NCBI GenBank assembly: GCA_004015825.1
Contig: SAYS01000010.1
Location: 92,814-156,813, forward strand
DNA: 64,000 nucleotides
Reading direction: 5' to 3'
Origin: Halovenus amylolytica
GTDB lineage: Archaea > Halobacteriota > Halobacteria > Halobacteriales > Haloarculaceae
Shown here: positions 54,412 through 63,955 of the stretch, piece by piece
Layout: each line of letters opens with the position of its first letter
Position numbering within the stretch: the first letter of the stretch is position 1
Notes under the pieces: generated by a model
Database searches by the model: none
What the model saw: the letters and a program-made list of their open reading frames with translations, nothing else
What the model was told of the DNA's origin: nothing
Program-made: the position numbers and the translations under genes

Positions 54412-56058
54412 TTACCCTCCGGTGTCGACGCTGATATCGTTCTGTTCGATCCGATCCATGACCGCCTCCGAGTCCGCGTAGTACTTGTTGACCATCGCGG
54501 TAAATCGGCGGTAATCGTTGACGCCGTTTTCCTGCAGGTACTTCAGAAACCGCTGGCGGTTCCGGAGTTCGGTGAGCAACTCGGACTGGCTCCAGCCACG
54601 CTCCTCGCGGATCTCTTCGAGCAGTTCGGAGTTGTTCTCGGAGAAGCTATCGCCCGTCGAGTTCCACGAGTAGGTGTTCGAGTAGTCGAGTTCACCGGTC
54701 CGCTGGTCGATCCCCTCGATCTCGGCGATCGTTTTCGCCCGCCGGACACGCTCTTCGTCGGAGCGACCGAGTACCTGTACCCAGAGGATATCCAGCGAGG
54801 TGACCATCGGCCGCGGGACGTTGATCGGTTCGTTTTCCAGCCGGTTGATCACCGTCTGGACGCTGTCTGCGTGCATCGTCGAAAACGTCGTGTGGCCGGT
54901 GTTCATCGCCTGGAAGAGGGTGATCGCCTCCTCACCACGGACCTCGCCGACGATGATGAACTCCGGGCGGTGGCGGAGTGCCGACCGGAGCAGATCGTAC
55001 ATCGTGATGTCGGCGTCGCCCATCCGCTCGCGAGTGACCGAGGACAGCCAGTTGTCGTGATACAGGGAGAGTTCGCGGGTATCCTCGATGGTGAGTACCT
55101 TCGCCCGCGGCGGGATGAACATCGACATCGCGTTCATCGAGGTGGTCTTCCCGGCCGCGGTCCCGCCAGCGAAGATCAGCGACCGGTTGTTCTCGATTGC
55201 CAGCCACATGAACGCGAGCAGCTTCCGGTTGACTGTGCCGTATTCGAGCAGATCGATCGGCGTGAACGGCTCGTCGGCGTACTTCCGGATGGTAAAGGCC
55301 GAGCCTTTCGGCGTCACCTCCTCACCGAGGGCGAGTTCGATCCGCGAGCCATCGGGCAGCGTCGTCGAGACGACCGGATCGGAGACCGAGACGTGTCGAC
55401 CCGAGCGCTGTGCGAGCTGGATGACGAAATCGGCGAGTTCGTCACGTTCGTAGCGGACCGTCGTCTCGATATCGGTGTAGTCGTCGTGGTAGACGAAGAC
55501 GGGGACGCCCGGCCCATCGCAGGAGATATCTTCGATGTGTGGATCGTACATCAGTGGGTCGAGTTTGCCGTAGCCCTGGAACGACCGGTGGAGGTAGTAC
55601 AGCAGCCGGTAGAACGTCTCGTCAGTAATCGTGACGCCGTACTCCTCCAGGCGGTCGGTCAGCTCTTCCCGGAGTGCAGCCTCGGGGTTCTCGGCGATGG
55701 TCTCCCGGTAGAGAAGTGGGCCACGGATGTCCTCGAACAGTCGATCCAGTAGCTCCTGTTCGAACTCGGTGAGCTGGGGTTCGACGACGTGGTAGAGGTG
55801 TTCAGTCTCTTCTGGGTTGTAGTTGATCGAAACGAACGCGAAGGGGGCGTCGACCCAGTAGCGTTCGATCTCTTCGTAGCCATCGAGGCCGTCGAAAGAG
55901 ACGAGGCGGTCGTGCCGTTTCGGGTCGTAATCCGTGACGGCAACGTTCGAGCCAGTCAGTGCCCGTGCTGTCTGTGAGAGCCAGCCACGGAGTCCGCTCC
56001 GTTCTCCGTCGACACTCGTGATTTCCTTGCTACCCTCGTCCGGTTCCTGTTTTGCCAT
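54412..56058 (-). CDS. pilB: Type IV pilus/secretion ATPase (PilB/TadA-like)
   Basis: 548-residue cytoplasmic ATPase that powers pilus assembly. The N-terminal domain (about 60-240) carries conserved IEDISCDGPGVPVFVYH. The ATPase part has SLIFAGGTAAGKTTSMNA (Walker A), TIEDTRELSLYHDNW (Asp box), MYDLLRSALRHRPEFIIVGE (Walker B) and FSTMHADSVQTVINRL (His box). All are intact. The C-terminal 90 residues are helical (LLTELRNRQRFLKYL). Partner is PilC encoded directly downstream. No pilin or peptidase gene is visible nearby. A 6-bp perfect hairpin lies at 56103-56118 upstream. Confidence 0.93.
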   Translation of the reverse strand: MAKQEPDEGSKEITSVDGERSGLRGWLSQTARALTGSNVAVTDYDPKRHDRLVSFDGLDGYEEIERYWVDAPFAFVSINYNPEETEHLYHVVEPQLTEFEQELLDRLFEDIRGPLLYRETIAENPEAALREELTDRLEEYGVTITDETFYRLLYYLHRSFQGYGKLDPLMYDPHIEDISCDGPGVPVFVYHDDYTDIETTVRYERDELADFVIQLAQRSGRHVSVSDPVVSTTLPDGSRIELALGEEVTPKGSAFTIRKYADEPFTPIDLLEYGTVNRKLLAFMWLAIENNRSLIFAGGTAAGKTTSMNAMSMFIPPRAKVLTIEDTRELSLYHDNWLSSVTRERMGDADITMYDLLRSALRHRPEFIIVGEVRGEEAITLFQAMNTGHTTFSTMHADSVQTVINRLENEPINVPRPMVTSLDILWVQVLGRSDEERVRRAKTIAEIEGIDQRTGELDYSNTYSWNSTGDSFSENNSELLEEIREERGWSQSELLTELRNRQRFLKYLQENGVNDYRRFTAMVNKYYADSEAVMDRIEQNDISVDTGG

Positions 56059-56179
56059 AGGTTGCCTCTGACAGCAAACGCCCTGCCTCTGTGCGGTTAA
56101 TAGGCTGCTAACGCAGCCAACTACTTAAATGGCACCCGGTGAAAACTAGAAATGAAAACTGGGTGACGACCGCCAGCGT

Positions 56180-56704
56180 TCACGTCCGTTCGACACGCTC
56201 GGTTTTCAGCAAGAGCACACCGAAGACGAGCTGGAAGAGGACACCGACGGGTAGCGTAATTCCGGGGTGGTTCTGCCAGAGGCCGAGGAAGGTGACCGAG
56301 AGTAGCAGGCCGGACGCGACCAGGAGAGTACCGAGCACTCGGACGGGGTCGAACTGTAGCGCCTCGATTCGGTCTTCTACGAAGTAATACAGCAGGCTGA
56401 AGATCAGTGCTGCGAGAAAGAGGACCATTCCGGCAGCCCAGAACAGTACCGCGTAGGTTTCGCCGCCGTATAGCCCGATATCGGAGGTGAGAAACTCCCA
56501 GAGCCAGTTGGGGACGCCGCTGCCACTCTCGAACTCGATGCTCGGGAGAAAGAGGAACCGGCGGGGGAGAAACCAGAAAATCCACACACTCGTCTCCTGT
56601 GCGAGCACCTCTGTCTCGCCGTAGGTGACTGCCCACGGTAACAGCGAACACAGCCACGTCGAGAGTACGGCGAGTTCGCCCGCGTACTCCGATCGAACCC
56701 ACAT
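56180..56704 (-). CDS. Multi-pass membrane protein of unknown function beside an IS element
   Basis: 174 residues with four hydrophobic helices (about 8-27, 78-102, 117-135 and 143-165) and a loop with DRIEALQFDPVRVLGTLL. The start at 56704 (MWVRSEYAGELAVL) is preceded by GGTGGAAGT, a ribosome-site-like run; an upstream in-frame ATG at 56749 lies inside the right end of the TnpB element and is rejected. Its promoter side is therefore close to the element boundary. It resembles haloarchaeal membrane proteins of the TIGR04206 type, but I cannot be sure. Confidence 0.7.
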   Translation of the reverse strand: MWVRSEYAGELAVLSTWLCSLLPWAVTYGETEVLAQETSVWIFWFLPRRFLFLPSIEFESGSGVPNWLWEFLTSDIGLYGGETYAVLFWAAGMVLFLAALIFSLLYYFVEDRIEALQFDPVRVLGTLLVASGLLLSVTFLGLWQNHPGITLPVGVLFQLVFGVLLLKTERVERT

Positions 56705-56730
56705 ACTTCCACCGGAGAGGCCGACCCGTT

Positions 56731-56800
56731 TGAATGTTACCCCGCGCACGGCGGCGCGGGGAATCCTGCTCTCACGATAGCAGGCTTCCTGTTTCGACGA
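56731..56800 (-). ncRNA. Putative omega-RNA scaffold at the right end of the TnpB element
   Basis: Read on the minus strand, the end of tnpB runs into a stem-loop CCTGCT...AGCAGG (56765-56784, overlapping the stop codon) and then a perfect 8-bp stem CCCCGCGC...GCGCGGGG (56740-56761), followed by TTCAA (56730-56734). TnpB guide RNAs arise from this position. The first 20 bases beyond TTCAA, 56729 down to 56710, would be the guide. Transcription is not shown by sequence. Confidence 0.5.
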
Positions 56801-58064
56801 CGTGACGTGCAGACACGCGCTGGAAATCAGCGGTGTCCGTAGCGGCCACAGTCTCCACAGGCGTTGATTCGGGCCATCCCAGCCCTAATTCAGAAAAACC
56901 ACGCTTGAGGACGTTCATCGCCGTCGCAAAATCGCGTGCGATTTTGCTGCCCGTCAGACGTAGTCTGACGACCGCGTTTGCGTCTCTATCCGTCTCGAAT
57001 CCACAACTCGGACAGGAGTGTTCCCTGACCCAGATGGGTTTCGCTGTCTCCACACCGCACGACGCACACTCTTTCGTGGTGCCTCGCGCTTCGACCTGAA
57101 CGACGTGCGTTCCGTGCAGGTCGGCTTTGTATTCGAGCAGGGTGATGAATTGTCGCCACGCCGTGTCCTGCTTGTTCCGAGCGTTGCCGTCGCCCTGAAG
57201 CATACTCTGGACGTTCAGGTCTTCCACGAACACGGCGTCGTACTCCTTGGCCAGCCATGTTGTGATTTTGTGCTGGTAGTCCAGCAGTTTCCGCTTGATG
57301 TGGCGCTTCACCTTCGCCACCTCTCGGCGTTGCTTCTCGTAGTTGTTCGACCCCTTCTCTTTCCGAGACAACTTGCGTTGCTCACGGCGAAGACGCTTGT
57401 AGTCGTCTTGGAGGTCGAGCCAATCCACGGTCTTGCCATCGCTGGTGTGGATGTAGTTGAGAATGCCGAGGTCGATTCCGACGCTGTTGCTCGTATTGAG
57501 TGAGTCCACGCCGGGTTTCTCGGGTAGGTTGGCGTCGTCGGTTTCAAGACCGAACGAGACGAACCACTCGCCAGTTCGTTCCTTCTTGAATGTGACCTCT
57601 TTGATGGTGGCGTGGTCAGGAATCGGGCGTGAGTACCGGATTTTGACCCAGCCGATTTTGCTGAAGCGGACGTAGGCGTACTTGTCGTGGCCCCTCTTTT
57701 CATCGAGGTTGAAGCCAGACTGGTTGTACGTTACGCTTCGGTAATCGGTGGGTGTTTGCCGTTTGAGCCGACCGACGTTGTACCCTTTCTCTTTCTTCTT
57801 GCGAAGGTTCGAGAGGTTGCGGTGGAAGCGAGCGACGGTGGCTTGTGCGGCTTTTGAGTGCAGTTCACTGAACACTGACCACTTGCGTTTCCACTCGGTG
57901 AGTTTGTTGTTCTGGTCGTACTCGCTTGGCTTGTCGTCCTCGGGGGCTTGTTCGTAGTCCCAGCGGACGTGGTTGTAGAGTTGGCGATGAACGTTCAGAT
58001 GGTGTTCCAGTCCGACCGCTACCTCCTCGGTCGGGGAGGCGCGGTAGCGGTGACTGTATTCCAT
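56772..58064 (-). CDS. tnpB: TnpB, RNA-guided nuclease of the IS605 family
   Basis: 430 residues, the ancestor-like relative of Cas12 that cuts DNA guided by omega-RNA. The N-terminal helix-turn-helix-like domain starts MEYSHRYRASPTEEVAV. The split RuvC domain has its three acidic residues intact: Asp in SVGIDLGILNYIHTSDG, Glu in AVFVEDLNVQSM, and Asp in CGFETDRDANAVVRLR. A zinc ribbon CASCGVE...CPSCGF separates the last two. All catalytic parts are present, so the nuclease appears functional. The gene runs opposite to the ferredoxin cluster and next to the unknown membrane gene at 56180. Confidence 0.95.
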   Translation of the reverse strand: MEYSHRYRASPTEEVAVGLEHHLNVHRQLYNHVRWDYEQAPEDDKPSEYDQNNKLTEWKRKWSVFSELHSKAAQATVARFHRNLSNLRKKKEKGYNVGRLKRQTPTDYRSVTYNQSGFNLDEKRGHDKYAYVRFSKIGWVKIRYSRPIPDHATIKEVTFKKERTGEWFVSFGLETDDANLPEKPGVDSLNTSNSVGIDLGILNYIHTSDGKTVDWLDLQDDYKRLRREQRKLSRKEKGSNNYEKQRREVAKVKRHIKRKLLDYQHKITTWLAKEYDAVFVEDLNVQSMLQGDGNARNKQDTAWRQFITLLEYKADLHGTHVVQVEARGTTKECASCGVETAKPIWVREHSCPSCGFETDRDANAVVRLRLTGSKIARDFATAMNVLKRGFSELGLGWPESTPVETVAATDTADFQRVSARHVVETGSLLS

Positions 58065-58257
58065 CGCTGTCTCTTGATTAGAGATATGCTTACTTAATGA
58101 TTTGTATCAGCGAGTGTCGGCTTCATCCCCGACCACGGTCGCGGGGTATTCGCTTCGCTGACCAGTATAAAACCTCCCGGACGCTGCTAGCTGTGTTTGA
58201 TAGTTCGATTTATCTCTCTTTGCGCTCGCTCGAACCGAACCCAAGAACGCCACTACG
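58065..58257. other. Left flank of the TnpB element
   Basis: It holds the short upstream region of tnpB (AT-rich, ATTAAGTAAGC on the minus strand), then a GC-rich stem near 58125-58146. The TATAAAACC word at 58166-58174 could be a promoter, but no gene follows it in the plus direction until 58484. No supported coding region. Confidence 0.4.
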
Positions 58258-58340
58258 AACAGCAAGAAAGCCCCCGTCCGCTTTCAGTCCCACCCGTAGC
58301 CTGGTTGGCCAACCGATACGGGTGGGGCTTTCTGGCTGTT
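58258..58340. repeat. Palindromic repeat, family 2, short copy
   Basis: Arms AACAGCAAGAAAGCCCC (58258-58274) and GGGGCTTTCTGGCTGTT (58324-58340) pair with one mismatch. The inside has CTTTCAGTCCCACCCG, as in the long copy at 27513-27666, but lacks that copy's second inverted repeat. Location: between the TnpB element and the ferredoxin gene. Confidence 0.8.
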
Positions 58341-58402
58341 CGGAGCGGTAATCTGGATATCGTCACCTCGTGAAATTTCCTCCCATTTTGTCCTCCCAGT
58401 AG

Positions 58403-58822
<420 letters not shown>

Positions 58823-58993
58823 CTGGCCACCTGGCTATCTGACGACCGCCCAGCTCGGCTCCCGTCCGACTACCAACCCCCGATATAGCGGCCCGTTTTC
58901 CCCACCGATTCGCTTCTGTTCGTCGACCGTCAAGTAGCTAACAAAACACTTAGGAATCCCTGGGACAGCAACACAACTAGGGTAGTGATAAAA

Positions 58994-59875
58994 ATGCACA
59001 TGGTAACTTTAACCAAAGGCGTTCCCGACTTTCGTGAGGGGAAAGTCTCCTTCGACGAGGATGGCCACCTCGAACGAGGGAAAACACCGACGGTGATGAA
59101 TCCGAACGACAAGATTGCACTCAAGGCCGCCCTCCAGACCAAGGTCCGGCAGGGTGGTACGGTGTCGCTGATGAGTATGGGGCCGCCGGGCTACAAGGAA
59201 GTACTGCAGGAGGGGATGGAAGACGTCTACGCCGACGATCTGTATCTCCTCTCGGACCGGGAGATGGGGGCAGCCGATACGTGGGCGACGGCGATGACGA
59301 TTGCGACGGGGATCGACCAGCTAGAGGAGGAGCCGGATCTCATCTTCGCCGGCTTCAAGACCGCAGACGGGGAGACCGGCCACACCGGGCCCCAGACCAA
59401 CTGGTGTATCGACATCAACGAGGATCTGACCGACCGGCCGATCATCACCCACGTCATCTCGCTGGAGATCGACGACGAGGAGGAGACCGTCAGGGCGAAG
59501 CGACTCGTCGAAGGGGATATCTCGGAGATCGAAACCGTCGAAGCCGATCTGCCGGCGTTTATCGTCACCGATCCGGAGTTCGAACCGAGCTACAGGAAAG
59601 CCGACCACCGGCTGAAGTACAAGGATCTCCGCGAGGAGACCCAGGAACGCGCCGAGAACCTCGACCTCGACGAGGACGTGACCGTCTGGAACCACGAGGA
59701 TCTGAACCTCGATCCGGACTTCATCGGGCTGGATGGCTCGCCGACGATCGTCTCCGGCGTCGATCCGATCCCGAAAGGTCCCTCCGAGCGGGAGGCGACG
59801 ATGATCGATCCCGACGACGAGGCGGGGATGGAATCGGTGTTCGAAGAACTGAACCAGTACGCGGCAGGTGACTGA
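58994..59875 (+). CDS. etfB: Electron transfer flavoprotein beta subunit (EtfB/FixA)
   Basis: 293 residues. It has the beta-ETF fold: a conserved segment SFDEDGHLERGKTPTVMNPNDKIAL, the AMP/flavin-site region LIFAGFKTADGETGHTGPQ and the helix ITHVISLEIDDEEE. The start at 58994 (MHMVTLTKG) is chosen over a GTG nine bases upstream because it fits the usual EtfB N-terminus. The stop is two bases before etfA, so translation is coupled. Its acceptor or donor partners are the neighbouring genes. Confidence 0.93.
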   Translation: MHMVTLTKGVPDFREGKVSFDEDGHLERGKTPTVMNPNDKIALKAALQTKVRQGGTVSLMSMGPPGYKEVLQEGMEDVYADDLYLLSDREMGAADTWATAMTIATGIDQLEEEPDLIFAGFKTADGETGHTGPQTNWCIDINEDLTDRPIITHVISLEIDDEEETVRAKRLVEGDISEIETVEADLPAFIVTDPEFEPSYRKADHRLKYKDLREETQERAENLDLDEDVTVWNHEDLNLDPDFIGLDGSPTIVSGVDPIPKGPSEREATMIDPDDEAGMESVFEELNQYAAGD

Positions 59876-59877
59876 TA

Positions 59878-61530
59878 ATGGTCGAACTCGATCCAACTGA
59901 ACACGAAATCGCCGAACTCGGACCGAAGATCAAAGATATCGAGGATCTCGACGAACTCGAAGAGATGCTCGCCCTCGAAGAGGACGACGAGGATCGGATG
60001 CCGGTCAAACAGCTCATCGAGAGCCGTATCGAGAGTCTCGAAGACGACGACGAGGAAGTCGATCCCAGCGAGGCAGATCTGTCAGAGATGACGATCGCCG
60101 ATATCGCGAACATGGTCCGCGAGATCGACGATATCGACCTGCTCGAAGACCTCCTCGAGCGTGAAAAAGACGAGAAAGAACGGAAGGGTGCGGTCTCGCA
60201 GATCGAGAGCCGGATCGAATCCGTCGCCGGGACGGACGAGGAAGACACCGAGGAAGTCAAGTACGTCCCGCCGGAGGAGAAATATCCCGAACTCGACCAT
60301 CCGACCGCGGACAAACAGTACGTCGAGGGCGTCTCCGGGGAGACATACCGCGACATGTGGGTCTACTGCGAGACCCAGCAGGGCGAACTGCTGGACGTCT
60401 CGAAGGAGATGCTCGGCCAGGCACGAACGCTGATGGACGAGTACAACAGCGACGAGGGCTACGGCGGCGACGAAGACGGCAACCCCGAGGATGTCGTCGC
60501 GGTCATCGTCGGCGACGACATCGGTGACCTCGCCGAGGAGGCGATTGCCTACGGTGCCGACCGCGTCGTCTACCACGAAGACGACCGTCTCCACCGATTC
60601 AGGCACAAACCGTACACCGAGATCGTCGTGCACATGTGCCGGAATTTCGATCAGGAGTGGCGCGACTACCACGAACCTCGGTACGCCATCTTCCCGGCCA
60701 CAAACAACGGTCGGGACCTCTCGGCGCTCGTCCAGGGTGAACTCGACAGCGGGCTGGCCTCGGACTGTTCGGATCTGTACATCGACGAGGCGATGATCTC
60801 GAACCCGGCGAAGACCGGGACCGCCGGCGAGAGCAAGGAGTTCGAACGCGTCCTCCACATGCCCCGGCCGGATTTCTCCGGCTTCGAGTACTCGACGATC
60901 CTCTGTATCGACAAGCCACACCGGGATTTCCACCCACAGGGTGCGAGCGTCATCCCGGGCACCTTCGACATGCCCGAGCCCGACTACGAGCGCGAGGGTG
61001 AGATCGTCGAACACGATATCGACCTCCCCGCCGAGTGGTTCCAGATCGAAGTGACGGAGTACGACCAGCTCGACGAGGGTGTCGACCTCTCCGGGCACGA
61101 CGTCGTCGTCTGCATGGGGCGCGGGATCGACCGGGTCGATCCGACCGAGGGGATCGAACTCGGCCTCGAACTCCGGGATGCCTTCGAGGATGCGGCCTTC
61201 GGGCTCACCCGTGGTGTGATCACGGCCTCCTACGAGTTCGAGGGTCACGTCGAGCAGTACATCACAGAGGAACGCCAGATCGGCGAGTCCGGACAGGTCG
61301 TCGAGCCCGATCTGTACATCGCCGCGGGTGTCTCCGGTGCCGTCCAGCACAAGGTCGGCATGGACGAATCCGACACCATCGTGGCGATCAACACCGACCC
61401 CGATGCGGATATCCGGGATTTCTCGGATTACTTCATCGAGGGAGATCTGTTCGAGGTACTGCCACGGCTGACACAGGCACTGGAAAACGGTGAGCTTGCG
61501 AGTGCAGTTGCGGAGGTAAGCGATGACTGA
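59878..61530 (+). CDS. etfA: Electron transfer flavoprotein alpha subunit (EtfA/FixB) with duplicated N-terminal extension
   Basis: 550 residues, about 200 more than usual. The C-terminal FAD-binding part is typical: DVVVCMGRGIDRVDPTEGIE, AFGLTRGVITASYE, ERQIGESGQVVEPDLYIAAG and SGAVQHKVGMDES. The first about 120 residues are an acidic, helical extension with two similar units (about 11-54 and 71-116): both run IA..., then a helical DELEEML/DLLEDLLER run and end QLIESRIESL/QIESRIESV. This suggests a tandem duplication that may contact EtfB, FixC or a ferredoxin. The stop overlaps the start of the next gene by 8 bp. Confidence 0.93.
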   Translation: MVELDPTEHEIAELGPKIKDIEDLDELEEMLALEEDDEDRMPVKQLIESRIESLEDDDEEVDPSEADLSEMTIADIANMVREIDDIDLLEDLLEREKDEKERKGAVSQIESRIESVAGTDEEDTEEVKYVPPEEKYPELDHPTADKQYVEGVSGETYRDMWVYCETQQGELLDVSKEMLGQARTLMDEYNSDEGYGGDEDGNPEDVVAVIVGDDIGDLAEEAIAYGADRVVYHEDDRLHRFRHKPYTEIVVHMCRNFDQEWRDYHEPRYAIFPATNNGRDLSALVQGELDSGLASDCSDLYIDEAMISNPAKTGTAGESKEFERVLHMPRPDFSGFEYSTILCIDKPHRDFHPQGASVIPGTFDMPEPDYEREGEIVEHDIDLPAEWFQIEVTEYDQLDEGVDLSGHDVVVCMGRGIDRVDPTEGIELGLELRDAFEDAAFGLTRGVITASYEFEGHVEQYITEERQIGESGQVVEPDLYIAAGVSGAVQHKVGMDESDTIVAINTDPDADIRDFSDYFIEGDLFEVLPRLTQALENGELASAVAEVSDD

Positions 61531-63181
61531 GTACGAACACTACGAAGCAGTCGTCGTCGGGGCCGGCCCCGGCGGCGCTACGGCGGCAGCAACGCTGGCA
61601 GAACAGGGCGTCGAAACACTGGTGCTCGAACGTGGTGTCGACGCCGGCTCGAAGAACGTCTCCGGCGGACTGCTCTACGCCGAGGAGTCCGCACCCTACA
61701 CCATCGACAACGTCTTCCCGGGCATCCGCGAGGCGGCGACCGAGCGGCCGGTCGACGACCACTACATCCACAACATCTCGGGCAACAAGGTGAAGACGTT
61801 CGATCTGGGCGAACTTCACCACCACGATACGGAGTGGTGTGACGCCGTCCTTCGACGGAAGATGGACTCCTGGCTCGCCCAGCGCGTCCACGAGAAAACG
61901 CGCGAAACCGGCGGCGGACTGCTGACGGAGGTCCGTGTGAATGGCCTCCTCCGCGAGGGCGGCCAGATCGTCGGCGTCACGCTGGACGAACTCGATCCGA
62001 TCACAGCCGACATCATCATCGCCGCGGACGGCGTCAACTCCGAACTGGCACGCGACGCCGGCCTGATGGACTGGGACGAGCCAGAAGAGTGGTTCCAGGG
62101 CGTCAAGGCCGTCGTCGAGATGGACCCCGAGACGATCAACGACCGCTTCGATATTAGCGACGACGAGGGTGACGCACACCTCTTTTCGGGCGATCTGTTC
62201 GACGGTGTCCGGGGTGGTGGCTTCCTCTACACGAACGAGTCGTCGCTGTCGATCGGGACCGTCTTCCACCTGGATTCGATCGCCGACGAACGAGCCGAGC
62301 CCCACGAACTGCTCGATAACCTCCTGACGCATCCGCTGATGGACCAGTGGTTCGAAGGCGAGTACGAGGAACGGGAGTACTCGGCGAAACTGGTGCCGGA
62401 CTCGAAGAAGGTCGCACACCCCTCACCCCACCGCGGTCGACTCCTGCTGGTCGGCGACGCCGCCGGCCAGATGCAGGCACAGGGGCCGGTCATCAAGGGG
62501 ATGAACCACGCCGTCACCGCCGGCGGGCTGGCAGCCGAGGCCTTTGCCGAGGCGAAAGCGCGTGGCAACCCCGACGCGGCTGGTAACCTGTACGAGCAGA
62601 AACTCGACGCTGAGGGCGTCATGGAGAAACTCCGACCGCCGCGGTATCGAGCGACCCGTGCGCTCTCGGAGAGCGACGCTGTGAGCAATATCGGCAGCAA
62701 ACTGCTCGACTCCCCGGTCGGCGGTGTCGGACTCAAACTGTTCGGCAGCGTCGTCGAGAAGGCGTACAACTCGCCGTACCTGCTCGGCATGATCCCCGAT
62801 ACGCGGCTCACCTACGTCGACGTCCCCACCCGCATCGGCGAGGTACTCGGCAGCGAGGTCGTCGACGAAAACGAGATCGAGCCACCGGAACTCGACGACC
62901 GGATCGGCGATCTCACCTACAACGTCGACGACCCACATATCGAGGTGCTGGACAACAGCTTCGAGGCCAGCGGCACAGCAGTCACGGCCTGCCCGGTCAG
63001 CGCGCAAGGCTTCGGCGGCGGCTGTTATCGCGAGGAGACGATCAAGACAAACGGTAGCGAGAAGAAGAAAGTCAGTCTCGACACCCAGCCCTGCGTGGAG
63101 TGTGGCACCTGTGCGGTCGTCGCCGATACGCACTGGGAACACCCGAGCGGCGGCAAGGGTGTCGAGTTCAAGCAAGGCTAA
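61523..63181 (+). CDS. fixC: FAD-dependent oxidoreductase FixC/ETF-quinone oxidoreductase type
   Basis: 552 residues. FAD-binding motif AVVVGAGPGGATAAATLAEQG (about 10-30, showing GxGxxG), then LERGVDAGSKNVSGGLLYAE, which is typical of FixC/ETF-QO. The middle has ADGVNSELARDAGL and GRLLLVGDAAGQMQAQGPV. The C-terminus carries an iron-sulfur motif with Cys in TACPVSAQGFGG and CVECGTCAVVADT. It likely passes ETF electrons to quinone or ferredoxin. It overlaps etfA by 8 bp. It may work with FixX encoded at 58484. Confidence 0.93.
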   Translation: MTEYEHYEAVVVGAGPGGATAAATLAEQGVETLVLERGVDAGSKNVSGGLLYAEESAPYTIDNVFPGIREAATERPVDDHYIHNISGNKVKTFDLGELHHHDTEWCDAVLRRKMDSWLAQRVHEKTRETGGGLLTEVRVNGLLREGGQIVGVTLDELDPITADIIIAADGVNSELARDAGLMDWDEPEEWFQGVKAVVEMDPETINDRFDISDDEGDAHLFSGDLFDGVRGGGFLYTNESSLSIGTVFHLDSIADERAEPHELLDNLLTHPLMDQWFEGEYEEREYSAKLVPDSKKVAHPSPHRGRLLLVGDAAGQMQAQGPVIKGMNHAVTAGGLAAEAFAEAKARGNPDAAGNLYEQKLDAEGVMEKLRPPRYRATRALSESDAVSNIGSKLLDSPVGGVGLKLFGSVVEKAYNSPYLLGMIPDTRLTYVDVPTRIGEVLGSEVVDENEIEPPELDDRIGDLTYNVDDPHIEVLDNSFEASGTAVTACPVSAQGFGGGCYREETIKTNGSEKKKVSLDTQPCVECGTCAVVADTHWEHPSGGKGVEFKQG

Positions 63182-63184
63182 GCG

Positions 63185-63586
63185 ATGCAGGACGGACAAT
63201 CGGAGGAAACAGATCCGGAACAGCGGTTCGCCGCGCGCATCCACCAGCTCGCCGACCGGGCAACAGCGGACTGTGCAGCGTTCGAGGTGCCCGAGTCGGT
63301 TCCCGACGACGAGCGGGCGATGACGTATCTCCAGGATGGGGCCGGGCCGGCGATCTCGCTGTACGTCGAGGCCCGGACTGGTGGGATGATGGTGCATTTC
63401 CCCCCCGACGAGTATCACGCTCTCGAAGGCGCGATGAACGACTGGCTGGAGCTGTACGCGGCCTGTTACGGTGTCGATATCACGGCCGAGTACACCGTCC
63501 GTGAAGCTGCGGAACTGCTCGTCGATACCCACAACATCAGGGATGTCGCACAGATCCTGACCGGTGTTCCGGATCGCACTGCATAG
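63185..63586 (+). CDS. Small protein downstream of fixC, unknown function
   Basis: 133 residues, three bases after fixC and in the same direction, so almost certainly in the same operon. Sequence is acidic and alpha/beta mixed (PAISLYVEARTGGMMVHFPPD, then a helical VREAAELLVDTHNIRDVAQ). No cysteine cluster and no transmembrane helix. No known domain recognised; the position suggests an assembly or regulatory role for the ETF complex, but this is only context. Confidence 0.65.
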   Translation: MQDGQSEETDPEQRFAARIHQLADRATADCAAFEVPESVPDDERAMTYLQDGAGPAISLYVEARTGGMMVHFPPDEYHALEGAMNDWLELYAACYGVDITAEYTVREAAELLVDTHNIRDVAQILTGVPDRTA

Positions 63587-63691
63587 CGAACAGTCGGAGC
63601 GGGCTGTCGCAGGTTTCACTCCTGTGGACAGCGTTTCACAGAGAGAGACCGTACTACACTTTTTTGAGTCGTGATATAGAACTGGCAGACA

Positions 63692-63955
63692 ATGGGTTCG
63701 CCTCTCGTGGACGGGCTGTTCGGGGTGGCTGCACTCGCGGGCGTGTTGCTGTGTGCACTCGCCGTGTACTGCTATCGGCGGTGGGACGAACCAGGGGTGG
63801 TGCCGTTTGCCGTCTTTACTATCGTTCTCGGGATAGCTGGCATCACTGGCGGTGTGTCGGCTATTGTTGCAGAGTACGTGTTTACTCCGAGGACTCAACG
63901 GCCGGCACAGCCTGATCTCGTGAAAGCATCTCGTTGTTTTGGGCGACTCGCTTGA
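63692..63955 (+). pseudogene. Possible N-terminal fragment of a 7TM sensor kinase
   Basis: An 87-codon frame with two hydrophobic segments (about 6-30 and 36-62; PLVDGLFGVAALAGVLLC, then CYRRWDEPGVVPFAVF). The hydrophobic pattern and the WDEPGVVPFAVF word resemble the beginning of the 7TM histidine kinase at 36465 (RDRPGAKPAAVF). The last about 20 residues (RTQRPAQPDLVKASRCFG) no longer look membrane-like and overlap an opposite-strand gene from 63882. I read it as a gene cut by an insertion, or as a real short membrane protein. Confidence 0.35.

Larger units (their letters stand above)
56731..58110 (-). mobile_element. Solo IS200/IS605-type (IS1341-like) element with tnpB only
   Basis: The tnpB gene and right-end hairpins form a single-gene element; no Y1 transposase (tnpA) is present, so movement would depend on TnpA in trans. 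The right end is placed at TTCAA near 56731. The left end is not certain: a terminal inverted word CAGCGA/TCGCTG frames 58108-58160 with a GC-rich stem between, which may be left-end structure. Confidence 0.75.

Noticed and set aside
56705..56749. Earlier start of the membrane gene next to the TnpB element
   Set aside because: The extra residues derive from the right end of the element; the ATG at 56704 has a ribosome-site-like run before it.
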